From: Streptomyces sp. NRRL F-2580
GTDB taxonomy: Bacteria; Actinomycetota; Actinomycetes; Streptomycetales; Streptomycetaceae
Length of the DNA stretch: 60,408 bases
Direction of reading: 5' to 3'
Assembly: GCF_000720115.1 (NCBI RefSeq)
Contig: NZ_JOIR01000039.1
Span: 1 to 60,408 of the forward strand
Shown in pieces: positions 26,222 to 34,379 of this stretch. The notes under the pieces were generated by a model. That model was not told the origin of the DNA. It worked only from the letters and a program-made list of their open reading frames with translations, and did not search any database. The position numbers were made by a program, and so were the translations under genes. Positions within the stretch are counted from its first letter, which is position 1. Each line of letters opens with the position of its first letter.

Positions 26222-26647
26222 GTGAACCTTCCCGAAGGGCTCTACCGGATCCGCAACGTGGACAGCGGGCTGGTGCTCCAGCTGGAGGGCGCCTCCCGGG
26301 TGCGGGTCGGCCCGGACGGGCCGCCCGCGCCGGAGGCCGCCCGCCGGTGGCGGATCGCTCCGGTGCACGACGGCGGCGGGATCTTCCACGTGGTGAGCGA
26401 GGACAACGAACGGCGCCTGGACGTCGCGAACGCGTCGACGGACAGCGGCGCCCGGGTGCAGGTGTGGCGGGCCAACGCGTTCGGCGCGCAGGAGTGGATC
26501 GTCGAGGAGCACCTCGACGATCCCGGAGTGGTGTCCCTGATCGCCTGCATCAGCGGCCTGCCGCTGGAGACGGACGGGGCGGGCCGGGTCCGGCAGGGCG
26601 AGGACACCGACTCGCCGGCCCAGTGGTGGCGCCTGGAGCGGGTGTAG
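26222..26647 (+). CDS. Small ricin-B-type beta-trefoil protein, cytoplasmic
   Basis: 141 residues filling a single beta-trefoil. The three lobes show the family pattern of short beta-strands: YRIRNVDSGLVLQLEG, RLDVANASTDSGARVQVW and LPLETDG ending in QWWRLERV. Such folds bind sugars or, in the I66 group, inhibit proteases. There is no signal peptide, so it should stay inside the cell, unlike most Streptomyces ricin domains attached to secreted hydrolases. GTG start 13 bp after the aldo/keto reductase. Its ligand is unknown. Confidence 0.75.
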   Translation: MNLPEGLYRIRNVDSGLVLQLEGASRVRVGPDGPPAPEAARRWRIAPVHDGGGIFHVVSEDNERRLDVANASTDSGARVQVWRANAFGAQEWIVEEHLDDPGVVSLIACISGLPLETDGAGRVRQGEDTDSPAQWWRLERV

Positions 26648-26680
26648 CCGCGCCGCGCCCGGAGCCCGGGTGGCCCGCGG

Positions 26681-26704
26681 GCGCGGAGCCGCGCGGCTCC
26701 GCGC
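26681..26704. terminator. Palindromic terminator between convergent genes
   Basis: A perfect 24-bp palindrome (arm GCGCGGAGCCGC) between the ricin-fold gene and the convergent methyltransferase, usable in both directions. Confidence 0.65.
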
Positions 26705-26716
26705 CGCGCGCGCCCG

Positions 26717-27481
26717 TCAGACGCGTACGAAGCCGCGTACGCGGTACGTCGGCTCCGCGCGCGGCACGTCCTGGTCGGGCAGCAGCTCCAGCCGGGCCGC
26801 CAGCTCCTGCGCGGTGATGCCGCGCGGGGCGATGCGGGAGGCGTACCGGCCCGCGAGCAGGGCCTCGGCGGAGGCGCGCGGGCTGCGGCCCTGACCGTGG
26901 CCGGTGAAGAGGGCCTCGCCGGCCGGGAGCAGGCCCGCCCGGGCCGCGTAGGCCTCGACGTCCCCGGAGGCGTCGGCGGGGGTCGGGGCCAGGTGCGCGG
27001 CGAACACGGCGTCGATGTCGCTGCCCACATCGTGCGCGGAGTCCTTGTCCACGGTGGTGACGAAGACCCCGCCGGGCCGCAGGACCCGGCCGGCCTCGGC
27101 GATCACCGCGGGCACCAGTCCCGGCTGCCGCAGCAGGTGCAGGAGCCACACCGCGCTCACCGCGTCCACCGAGCCCGACCGCACCGGCAGCCGGGCCGCG
27201 TCGGCGAGGGCCACGGGGACCCCCCGCCGCAGTGCCGTGGAAGCCATGCCGTGGGAGGCGTCCGCGCCCAGGACGCGCAGTCCGGGGCGGGTCAGCCGGC
27301 GGGTGACGATGCCCGTACCGCAGCCGAGGTCGAGGAGGGTTTCCGCGTCGGCCGGGAGCAGCCGCAGGACCGCGGCGGCCGCGGCCTCGGCCCGTGGGGC
27401 GCCGCCGCGGCTCGTGTCGTAGGCCGCGGCCTCGGCGTCGTAGTCCAGCAGGGGTCTTGCGGTCTGTATGTGCGTGGTCAT
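26717..27481 (-). CDS. Class I SAM-dependent methyltransferase
   Basis: 254 residues. Motif I LLDLGCGTGIVTRRL (about 48-62) and an acidic residue after the second strand (VLGADAS) bind S-adenosylmethionine, and GRVLRPGGVF is motif III. The substrate is unknown. The start codon overlaps the stop of the pterin dehydratase gene as ATGA, so the two are coupled. Confidence 0.88.
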   Translation of the reverse strand: MTTHIQTARPLLDYDAEAAAYDTSRGGAPRAEAAAAAVLRLLPADAETLLDLGCGTGIVTRRLTRPGLRVLGADASHGMASTALRRGVPVALADAARLPVRSGSVDAVSAVWLLHLLRQPGLVPAVIAEAGRVLRPGGVFVTTVDKDSAHDVGSDIDAVFAAHLAPTPADASGDVEAYAARAGLLPAGEALFTGHGQGRSPRASAEALLAGRYASRIAPRGITAQELAARLELLPDQDVPRAEPTYRVRGFVRV

Positions 27482-27786
27482 CAGCTCGCGCCGTGGGCGG
27501 GGGCGAGGGCCTCGACGCGTTCGGCGAGCGCGAAGTCGGTCTCGGTGACGACCCCGCCCGCGTCGTGGCTGTTCACGGCGAGCCGGACGGTGTTGTAGCC
27601 GAGGGTGAGGTCCGAGTGGTGGTTCAACTCCTCCTGGACCGATGCGATGTGGGCGACGAGGGCGCTCGCGGCGAAGTGCCCGCCCAGCCGGTAGGTGCGG
27701 ATGATCCGGTCGTCCTCGAAGGCCCAGCCGGGGAGTTCCCGCAACCGGTCCTCGATCTCCTTCTGTGACAGCGGCTCACTCGGCAT
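27481..27786 (-). CDS. Pterin-4a-carbinolamine dehydratase (4a-hydroxytetrahydrobiopterin dehydratase)
   Basis: 101 residues, the full length of the family. It dehydrates 4a-hydroxy-tetrahydropterins formed by aromatic amino-acid hydroxylases. The catalytic histidines H56, H57 and H74 lie in EELNHHSDL and NSHDAGG. No phenylalanine hydroxylase gene is in the window. It is the first gene of a two-gene unit with the methyltransferase. Confidence 0.93.
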   Translation of the reverse strand: MPSEPLSQKEIEDRLRELPGWAFEDDRIIRTYRLGGHFAASALVAHIASVQEELNHHSDLTLGYNTVRLAVNSHDAGGVVTETDFALAERVEALAPAHGAS

Positions 27787-27931
27787 GCACCGGCTCCTTT
27801 TCCCCGTGACGTGTAGTCAAGGTTCCCACAGTGCACGCCGGGGCAACCCTTTCGCGCCATAGTGCGCTCGGGTACTTCTGCGCCTTCCGCGCCCATCGCG
27901 CCCCCTCTATGCTCCTGCGCCGGACACGACT

Positions 27932-27946
27932 GTTACCAGCGGTAAC
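27932..27946. promoter_or_regulatory. Palindromic operator candidate upstream of the FAD oxidoreductase
   Basis: GTTACC-AGC-GGTAAC is a perfect inverted repeat ending 14 bp before the ATG. Its size and symmetry suit a TetR-type repressor. It lies in the promoter or leader of the downstream gene; the binder is unknown. Confidence 0.5.
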
Positions 27947-27960
27947 CAGGGGGCATTCAC

Positions 27961-29763
27961 ATGACCGGCACAGGGAGTTCCAGGCGTACGTTCATCGCGG
28001 GGGCGGGTGCGGGCGCCGTCGCCACCGCCGGTGCGCTGTCGGCCGGCATCGCGGCCGCCCCGGCCGCGGCCGCCGCGCCCTCGGGTGCCCCGGCGGCGCC
28101 GGACGGCCGCCGCGTCGCCGTCCTGGGCGGCGGGGTGGCCGGCCTGACGGCGGCGCACGAACTCGCCGAGCGCGGCTACGCCGTCACGGTGTACGAGCGC
28201 CGGGCGCTCGGCGGCAAGGCGCGCAGCATGGACGTGCCCGGCAGCGCCCGCGGCGGCCGCCGGCCGCTGCCGGCCGAGCACGGCTTCCGCTTCATCCCCG
28301 GCATCTACCACAACCTGCCCGACACCATGCGGCGCATCCCCTTCCCCGGGAACGCGAACGGCGTGTGGGACAACCTCGTCGCACCGCGCGAGATGATGTT
28401 CGCCCGGGCGGCCGGCCGCGAGGACCTGCGCGGGCCGATCCCCTGGCCGGAGCACTCCCCCGCCGAGCTGACGCCCGACGAGGTCCGCAGGGCCCTCACC
28501 GGCATCCTGCAGACGCTGGTCCGGCTCCCGCTCCACGAGACGGCGTACTTCGTCAACCGCGTGCTCGTCTTCCTCACCAGCTGCGACGAACGGCGGAGCG
28601 AGGTCTGGGAGCGGACCCCGTGGTGGGACTTCGTGCGCGCGGCGCAGATGTCGTCCGAGTACCAGCGCATCCTCGCCGTCGGCATCACCCGCAACATCGT
28701 CGCGACCAAGGCCGAGGAGGCCTCCACCCGTACGGTCGGCACCCTCGGCGAGGCCTTCGTCTTCAACCTGCTGGGGCGCGGGGCGGACGGGCCGCCGGAC
28801 CGGATCCTCAACCTGCCCACCAACGAGGCCTGGATCGACCCGTGGGAGGCCCATCTGCGCTCGCTCGGCGTGGAGTTCAGGATCGGGTGGACCGTACGGG
28901 AGGTGCAGTACGGGAACGGCCGGGTCAGCGGGGTCTCCGTCGACGGCCCGGACGGCGCCCGGCAGACGGTCACGGCCGACCACTACGTGAGCGCGCTGCC
29001 CGTGGAGCACGCCCGCCGCACCTGGAGCGCCGGGCTGCGGGCGGCCGATCCGATGCTGGGGCGCTGCGACGAGCTGGAGACCGACTGGATGACCGGCATC
29101 CAGTTCTACCTGACCGAGCGTGCGCCGCTCGTGCACGGGCACCTCAACTGCATCGACTCGCCGTGGTCGTTGACGGCGATCCAGCAGGCCGAGCACTGGC
29201 CCGCGCGGAACTTCCCGGCCGACTACGGGGACGGTACGGCGGTCGACTGTCTCTCGGTGGACATCTCCGAGTGGGACAAGCCGGGGATCCTGTACGGGAA
29301 GACGGCCAAGCAGTGCACCCGCGAGGAGGTGGCCCGCGAGGTGTGGGCGCAGCTGAAGGCCTCCCTCAACGACACCGGGAAGACGCTGCTGAGCGACTCC
29401 CGGCTGCACTCGTGGTTCCTGGACCCGGGGGTGGACGGACTCGGCACCCCGCACCCCACCAACCAGGACGAGCTGCTGATCCACCCGGTGGGCACCTTCC
29501 ACAACCGGCCGAGCGCGGGCACCCGCATCCCGAACTTCTTCCTCAGCGGGGACTACGTCGCGGTGGACATCGACCTGGCGACGATGGAGGGCGCGAACGC
29601 CTCGGCCCGCGCGGCCGTCAACTGCTTCCTGGACCGGGACGGTTCGAAGGCCGGGCGGTGCACGGTCCGGCCGCTGTACCGGGCGCCGGAGATGGAGTCC
29701 GCCAGGCGCCATGACCTGTGGCGCCACCGCCTCGGCCTGCGCAACGTCTTCGACCTGGGGTGA
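27961..29763 (+). CDS. Tat-exported FAD-dependent oxidoreductase (amine oxidase / phytoene desaturase-like)
   Basis: 600 residues. A twin-arginine signal (SSRRTFIAGAG, RR at 8-9, then an Ala-rich helix) predicts export with folded cofactor. The dinucleotide-binding motif VAVLGGGVAGLTAAHELAER leads into YERRALGGKARS, the pattern of the NAD(P)-binding Rossmann/amine oxidase family that includes phytoene desaturases and HpnE-like enzymes. The C-terminal FAD-closing segment is LSGDYVAVDIDLATMEGAN. No carotenoid or hopanoid genes are adjacent, so the substrate is open. A G-rich site stands about 8 nt before the ATG. Confidence 0.85.
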   Translation: MTGTGSSRRTFIAGAGAGAVATAGALSAGIAAAPAAAAAPSGAPAAPDGRRVAVLGGGVAGLTAAHELAERGYAVTVYERRALGGKARSMDVPGSARGGRRPLPAEHGFRFIPGIYHNLPDTMRRIPFPGNANGVWDNLVAPREMMFARAAGREDLRGPIPWPEHSPAELTPDEVRRALTGILQTLVRLPLHETAYFVNRVLVFLTSCDERRSEVWERTPWWDFVRAAQMSSEYQRILAVGITRNIVATKAEEASTRTVGTLGEAFVFNLLGRGADGPPDRILNLPTNEAWIDPWEAHLRSLGVEFRIGWTVREVQYGNGRVSGVSVDGPDGARQTVTADHYVSALPVEHARRTWSAGLRAADPMLGRCDELETDWMTGIQFYLTERAPLVHGHLNCIDSPWSLTAIQQAEHWPARNFPADYGDGTAVDCLSVDISEWDKPGILYGKTAKQCTREEVAREVWAQLKASLNDTGKTLLSDSRLHSWFLDPGVDGLGTPHPTNQDELLIHPVGTFHNRPSAGTRIPNFFLSGDYVAVDIDLATMEGANASARAAVNCFLDRDGSKAGRCTVRPLYRAPEMESARRHDLWRHRLGLRNVFDLG

Positions 29764-29806
29764 CACGTCCGCCCCCTGGGGGCTCGGCTCGGCTACCGTC
29801 GTCGGC

Positions 29807-30622
29807 ATGACCACCACGACGCCCGCGGCCGCTTCGACGGTCGGCGCCCTGCTCCGCGCGTGGCGGGAGCGGCGCGGTATCAGCCAGCTGGAGCTGGCGG
29901 GCCGCGCCGACTCCTCGTCGCGGCACATCAGCTTCATCGAGACCGGCCGGTCCCGGCCGAGCGAGGAGATGGTGCTCAGGCTCGCCGACCGCCTCGACGT
30001 GCCGGTCCGCGAGCGCAACGCCCTTCTGCTGGCGGCGGGTTACGCCCCGCGCTACGCGCAGACCGCGCTGGACGACCCGTCGATGGAGACGCTGCGCGAG
30101 GGCATCCAGCAGCTGCTGACCGGGTACGAGCCCTACCCGGCGCTGGTCGTCGACGCCACGTACCACGTCGTCGCCGCCAACCGGGGCATCCTGATGCTGC
30201 TGGACGGGCTGCCCGAGCACCTGCTGGCCCCGCCGCTCAACGCCATGCGGATCACCCTGCACCCCGAGGGCCTGGCCCCGCGGATCCACAACCTCAGGGA
30301 GTGGCGCGGGCACCTACTGGCCCAGATGGAACGCCAGATCGCGCTGGCCCGCTCCGAGCCGCTGCGCGAGCTGTACGAGGAGGTGTCCGCGTACCCGCTG
30401 GCGCCGGCCGCGGTGCGCCCGGGCGACGGGGAACCGGCCGAGCCCGTCCCGTACATCGCGCTGCCGCTCGTCATCGAGCACGACGGCCACCTGCTGTCCT
30501 TCGTGTCGTCGATCGCGACCTTCAACACGCCGATGGACGTGACCGTCGCCGAGCTGGCCATCGAGACCATGCTCCCGGCCGACCCGGCGACGGCCAAGTA
30601 CCTGCGCTCACTCGTCGACTGA
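29807..30622 (+). CDS. XRE-family regulator with MmyB-like ligand domain
   Basis: 271 residues. An N-terminal HTH_XRE (residues 10-70: LLRAWRERRGISQLELAGRA then SSRHISFIETGRSRPSEEMV) is followed by an MmyB-like PAS-type ligand domain (about 100-265). ATG 29807 was chosen because a TACCGT element 11 nt upstream suggests a leaderless transcript, and the frame further upstream lies in the oxidoreductase gene. The 3' end overlaps the convergent small membrane-protein gene by 15 bp. MmyB-like regulators usually bind small hydrophobic ligands and often control a neighbouring gene. Confidence 0.9.
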   Translation: MTTTTPAAASTVGALLRAWRERRGISQLELAGRADSSSRHISFIETGRSRPSEEMVLRLADRLDVPVRERNALLLAAGYAPRYAQTALDDPSMETLREGIQQLLTGYEPYPALVVDATYHVVAANRGILMLLDGLPEHLLAPPLNAMRITLHPEGLAPRIHNLREWRGHLLAQMERQIALARSEPLRELYEEVSAYPLAPAAVRPGDGEPAEPVPYIALPLVIEHDGHLLSFVSSIATFNTPMDVTVAELAIETMLPADPATAKYLRSLVD

Positions 30623-31024
30623 ACGCAGGGCGAGCTGCTGGAGCAGGGCGAAGCCGGCGACGGCGAGGCCCTGCACCGCAATCCACACCGTCCCGGTGAG
30701 GGTGGGCGTGAACCAGACGGCCAGGGAGACCAGACTCAGGGCCGCCCAGGCGTAGTTGGTCTCGATGACGGCCTTCACGGCGAGTGCCGGGGGCCGGCCG
30801 CGCGAGGCGAGCAGCCCGACGGCGGCCCCGTACGCCACGAGCAGCAGCCCGAGCCCGAGCAACAGCCCCTGCCCGACGCCGAGCAGGCGTCCGAGCGGGG
30901 TGGAGAAGGCGACGTACGCGAGCCCGTTGCCGGTGGTGACGACGGAGTCGAGGGCGAGGAAGCGTCGCAGCACGACCTGCGGGACGCTGGTACGAGCGAT
31001 GCTGCCGAGCAGGGTCGCGGACAT
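30608..31024 (-). CDS. Small four-helix integral membrane protein
   Basis: 138 residues with four hydrophobic helices (about 23-45, 50-70, 78-105, 112-132) and a short polar N-terminus. I do not recognise a characterised family. GGAGGG lies 9 nt before the ATG. Convergent and overlapping by 15 bp with the XRE regulator gene, a hint that the two form a functional pair. Divergent from the four-gene cassette that starts at 31268. Confidence 0.75.
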   Translation of the reverse strand: MSATLLGSIARTSVPQVVLRRFLALDSVVTTGNGLAYVAFSTPLGRLLGVGQGLLLGLGLLLVAYGAAVGLLASRGRPPALAVKAVIETNYAWAALSLVSLAVWFTPTLTGTVWIAVQGLAVAGFALLQQLALRSVDE

Positions 31025-31267
31025 GGGGAATCACCCTCCATCGAGGTGGAACGGCCAAGTGGGGACACGGTTTCCGGGGCCGAGTGCGCGGCCCCGGAAC
31101 CCGATGACCCCACTGTGCCGGGCGGCCCGGAGGGGGTCGATTACCTCTGAGGTCATGCCAACCCTTTTTGAGCCGTACGGCAGGAAACGTTGGGGTTCCC
31201 CTGGTTCGGGCCGGGGTGGGGGGCTAGGCTTCCCGGAGCCCGATCCACTCGAACGCCTTGTCGACAT
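31025..31267. other. Divergent intergenic region upstream of the four-gene cassette
   Basis: 243 bp between the small membrane-protein gene and the duplicated regulator. A TAGGCT hexamer near 31224 is a plausible -10 for the cassette. An imperfect inverted repeat around GGGGTTCCCC (31193-31202) might be an operator. No coding region is supported. Confidence 0.35.
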
Positions 31268-32278
31268 ATGGAGAATCCGCCGGTGCGAGCCGCCGTCCGT
31301 CCCGATCTCACCGCGATCCGGCGGCGTGTCGAGGCACTGTCGGAGCGGCGCGGGCACGATCCGGCCGACGTGGTGGGCGTGGAGCGGCTGAGTCACCTGT
31401 CGGGGGTCGAACCCGGGCGCATACCGCGGGTGGTGGCGGGCACCGCCGCGGAGGTGCCGCTGGAGCGGCGCGTGCACCAGCGGTTCCTGCGGCTGCGCGC
31501 CACCCGACGGGACAAGCACGGCCGGGAGTGGCCGCTCGCCGCCATCGCCGACGACTTCGACGCCCCCGGGGCATCCCTCGGGCCGCTCAACGCGGGCACC
31601 GGGCTGCCGCGGATGGGCCACGCGGCGGGCGTGCAGCGGTTCTTCGGGGTTTACGCCGGCTTCCTCCTGGCCGACAGCAAGAGCGCCGTGGAGCGGGCCC
31701 TCGCCCTCTCGGCCACCGCCCCGGACGGCCGGGACGACCTCGCGCACCTCTCGTACCTGACCGGCATGACCCCGCAGGCCATCCGGCTCACCCTCGACGG
31801 CGAGCCGCCCCGGCTCCCCCTCAAGGAGCAGGTGCACCAGCGGTTCGAGCACCTGCGCCGGACCCGCGTGCGGGAGGACGGCCAGGCCCATTCGCTGGCG
31901 GCCATCGCCGGGTCCTTCGACGCGTCGGGCCAGTCGCTGACCCGTGTCGCCCAGGGCGAGGGCCTGCCCAACCTCGCCGCGGCCGCCGGGATCCAGCGGT
32001 TCTACGGGGTCGAGGGCGGTTTCCTGCTGGCCGACGACACCGAGGCGCTCGCCACCGCACTCGCCCTGATCGAGGCCGAACTGGAGTCCGCGGAGCGGGA
32101 GCGGGAGAACCCGATGCTGGCCGTGATGCGGGCGCACGACGTACGGAACATCGTCACGCGGGCCGGCCGGCTCTCCCCGCGGGGCTGGAAGTCGCTCGCC
32201 GACCACCTGGACGACCTGCTCGCGCGGGAGGGACGGCTCGGCCGCCCGGCGCAGCCCGACGAGGGGGGAGCTCCATGA
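31268..32278 (+). CDS. Regulator made of two exact 120-residue repeats, each with an EspR-like HTH unit
   Basis: 336 residues. Segments recur with a period of exactly 120 residues: LSHLSG at 41 and LSYLTG at 161; VHQRF at 69 and 189; LAAIA at 90 and 210; GxQRF-GV at 121 and 241. The core of each repeat (VHQRF to GFLLAD) resembles the DNA-binding domain of EspR-like XRE regulators, which usually occurs once. ATG 31268 lacks a clear ribosome site. GTG 31283, five codons inside, has GGAGAA 7-10 nt upstream and may be the true start. It overlaps the protease gene as ATGA. Role inferred: DNA-binding repressor or activator of this cassette. Confidence 0.75.
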   Translation: MENPPVRAAVRPDLTAIRRRVEALSERRGHDPADVVGVERLSHLSGVEPGRIPRVVAGTAAEVPLERRVHQRFLRLRATRRDKHGREWPLAAIADDFDAPGASLGPLNAGTGLPRMGHAAGVQRFFGVYAGFLLADSKSAVERALALSATAPDGRDDLAHLSYLTGMTPQAIRLTLDGEPPRLPLKEQVHQRFEHLRRTRVREDGQAHSLAAIAGSFDASGQSLTRVAQGEGLPNLAAAAGIQRFYGVEGGFLLADDTEALATALALIEAELESAERERENPMLAVMRAHDVRNIVTRAGRLSPRGWKSLADHLDDLLAREGRLGRPAQPDEGGAP

Positions 32279-32859
32279 GGACCACGCGGGCGATGCGCAG
32301 GCTGGGCGGCGATCTGCTCGCCGGCGCGCGGCTCACGCCGCCGGCCTGCGCCGCCGAGATCATCGGCGCGCTGTGCACCGCGTACGGCCGACGGCGCGGC
32401 GGTCGGAAGGTCGACTTCCGCTTCGCCTCCTTCCCGCCCGACACGGCCAGCGGGCTGTGGCTGGAGATGGACGCGCGCGATCTCCTGGTCATCGAGGAGC
32501 ACACCCGCCCCGAGCACCAGCTCGTCATCGCCTGCCACGAGTTGTGGCACGTGGACGAGGGCACCTGCGACAGCCACGGCCCGGGCATGGCGGTGGCCGC
32601 CCGGCTGACGGGAGACGCGGGCACCGCGGACGGCGGGCCCGGCGGCCTCGCGGAGCTGCTCCGGTCGGACAGCGGTCTGGGGACGGTGGTCCGGCAGGCC
32701 GCCGCCCGCGCCGACCGGGAGGATCCCGCGGAGATCAGGGCCGAGATCTTCGGCCTGTACCTCGGCAAACTCCTCAAGCCCTACCTGCCGCCTCCCCGGG
32801 AGGAACAGGTCCCCGAGGCCATCGAGCGCATCAAGACCTCGCTCGGCTGGGGGCGTTGA
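32275..32859 (+). CDS. ImmA/IrrE-type zinc metallopeptidase
   Basis: 194 residues. The zinc-binding HExxH motif is HELWH (H88, E89, H92) in the usual context VIACHELWHVDEG. In better-known systems, proteases of this fold cleave an HTH repressor when activated (ImmA cutting ImmR, IrrE cutting DdrO). Coupling by ATGA overlap to the duplicated regulator makes that regulator the obvious candidate target, but this is inference. No signal peptide or TM helix, so cytoplasmic. Confidence 0.85.
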   Translation: MRTTRAMRRLGGDLLAGARLTPPACAAEIIGALCTAYGRRRGGRKVDFRFASFPPDTASGLWLEMDARDLLVIEEHTRPEHQLVIACHELWHVDEGTCDSHGPGMAVAARLTGDAGTADGGPGGLAELLRSDSGLGTVVRQAAARADREDPAEIRAEIFGLYLGKLLKPYLPPPREEQVPEAIERIKTSLGWGR

Positions 32860-32945
32860 GTGTCACGCCGGTGACCCGCAACCCGCCCCCGCCGCACCCC
32901 TCGCGCCGATGCCCTCAGCACGGCCCCGACAGAGAGCACGACACG
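32860..32945 (+). other. 86-bp spacer inside the cassette with a short palindrome
   Basis: GTCAC-GCCG-GTGAC at 32862-32875 sits directly after the protease stop. It could be a weak terminator or an operator separating the regulator-protease pair from the oxidoreductase-membrane pair. Confidence 0.3.
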
Positions 32946-34379
32946 ATGACCCAGTCTTCCCCGCCCCGCCACGCCGTCGTCATCGGCGGCAGCATGGCCG
33001 GCCTGCTCGCGGCCGCCGTCCTGGCCGAGCACGCCACGGTCACGATCATCGACGCGGACACCCTCCCGGACAGCCCGGCGCCGCGCCGCGGACTGCCGCA
33101 GGCCCGGCACGTCCACGTGATGTGGTCCGGCGGGGCGCGCGCGATCGAGGGCATCCTGCCCGGCATCACCGAGGACTGGACGGCGGCGGGCGCGATCCGC
33201 CGCAGCCTGCCCACCGACCTGGTCACCAAGACCGCCGAGGGCTGGATCCCGCGCTACGCGGAGATGCAGTTCAACATCTCCTGCAGCCGCGACCTCCTCG
33301 ACTCGGTCGTCCGGGCCCGGGTGACCGCCCTGGACGGGGTCTCCACCCTCCAGCGGAGCCGCGTCCGCGGCCTGGAGGGCACCGCGGCCCGCGTCACCGG
33401 CGTCCGCGTCGACACACCGGAGGAAGAGGGCAGACTCGTGCCCGCCGACCTCGTGGTCGACGCGAGCGGGCGCGGCTCCCGCGCCCGCACCTGGCTGCAG
33501 GAGCTCGGCGTGGGCGGTATCCGGCAGGCCGAGGTCGACTCCGGCCTGGTCTACGCGACCCGCATCTTCGAGGCGCCCGCCGGAGCCCACGAGTCGGGCT
33601 TCCCCATAGTGAACGTCCAGTCCGACCCCCGCGTGGCCGTACCGGGCCAGACGGCCACCATCGTGCCCATCGAGAACGGCCAGTGGCAGGCCACCCTCTC
33701 CGGCACCCGCGGCGGCCAGCCCACCGGCGATCCCGACGCGTTCATCCCGTTCGCCAAGGGCATCCGGGACCCGATCGTCGGCGAGCTCCTGGAAGGCCGC
33801 AAGCCCCTCACGGACGTGGCCGTCACCAAGGGCACCGCCAACCGCCGGATCTTCTTCGAGAAGGTCGAGCTGCCCGACGGGTTCTTCGCCGTCGGCGACT
33901 CGGTCGCCACCTTCAACCCGCTCTACGGGCAGGGCATGACCGTGGCCGCCCAGGGGCTGCTCGCCGTACGGTCCCTGCTGCGGGCCAAGGGGCTCGCCCA
34001 CCCCGCCTTCGGGCGCGAGGCGCAGCGCGCGATCGCCCCGCAGGTGGCCACGGCCTGGGACCTCGCCACCTCGCAGGACATCCTCTACCCCGGCGCCACC
34101 GGCATGAAGCCGCGGACCGGGGCCGGGCTGCTCAACGGGTACGTCAGCCGGCTGATGACGGGGGCCACCACCCGGGAGGCGCTCACCGCCGCCTTCCTCC
34201 AGGTCATCACCATGAGCACCGCGCCCACGCACTGGCTCCGGCCTTCGGTGGTCTGGAACGTCCTGCGCGCCTCCGACCGCGGCGCGCTGAAGGCGCCGCC
34301 GCTCACCGCCGCCGAACGGACCGTCGCCGGGCTCGACCAGCGGGCCGATCCGGCCGATCCCGTCGGCCGGGCCCGGTGA
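32946..34379 (+). CDS. FAD-dependent oxidoreductase (monooxygenase/halogenase-like fold)
   Basis: 477 residues. The FAD-binding motif VVIGGSMAGLLAAAVLAEHA is followed by an acidic residue at the end of the second strand (IIDAD). A second conserved motif FFAVGDSVATFNPLYGQGMT closes the FAD site. This is the pattern of FAD-dependent monooxygenases and geranylgeranyl-reductase/halogenase relatives. The substrate is unknown. Its stop overlaps the start of the membrane protein as GTGA. From memory, MAB_1171c-type clusters often contain one tailoring enzyme of variable type in this place. Confidence 0.85.
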   Translation: MTQSSPPRHAVVIGGSMAGLLAAAVLAEHATVTIIDADTLPDSPAPRRGLPQARHVHVMWSGGARAIEGILPGITEDWTAAGAIRRSLPTDLVTKTAEGWIPRYAEMQFNISCSRDLLDSVVRARVTALDGVSTLQRSRVRGLEGTAARVTGVRVDTPEEEGRLVPADLVVDASGRGSRARTWLQELGVGGIRQAEVDSGLVYATRIFEAPAGAHESGFPIVNVQSDPRVAVPGQTATIVPIENGQWQATLSGTRGGQPTGDPDAFIPFAKGIRDPIVGELLEGRKPLTDVAVTKGTANRRIFFEKVELPDGFFAVGDSVATFNPLYGQGMTVAAQGLLAVRSLLRAKGLAHPAFGREAQRAIAPQVATAWDLATSQDILYPGATGMKPRTGAGLLNGYVSRLMTGATTREALTAAFLQVITMSTAPTHWLRPSVVWNVLRASDRGALKAPPLTAAERTVAGLDQRADPADPVGRAR

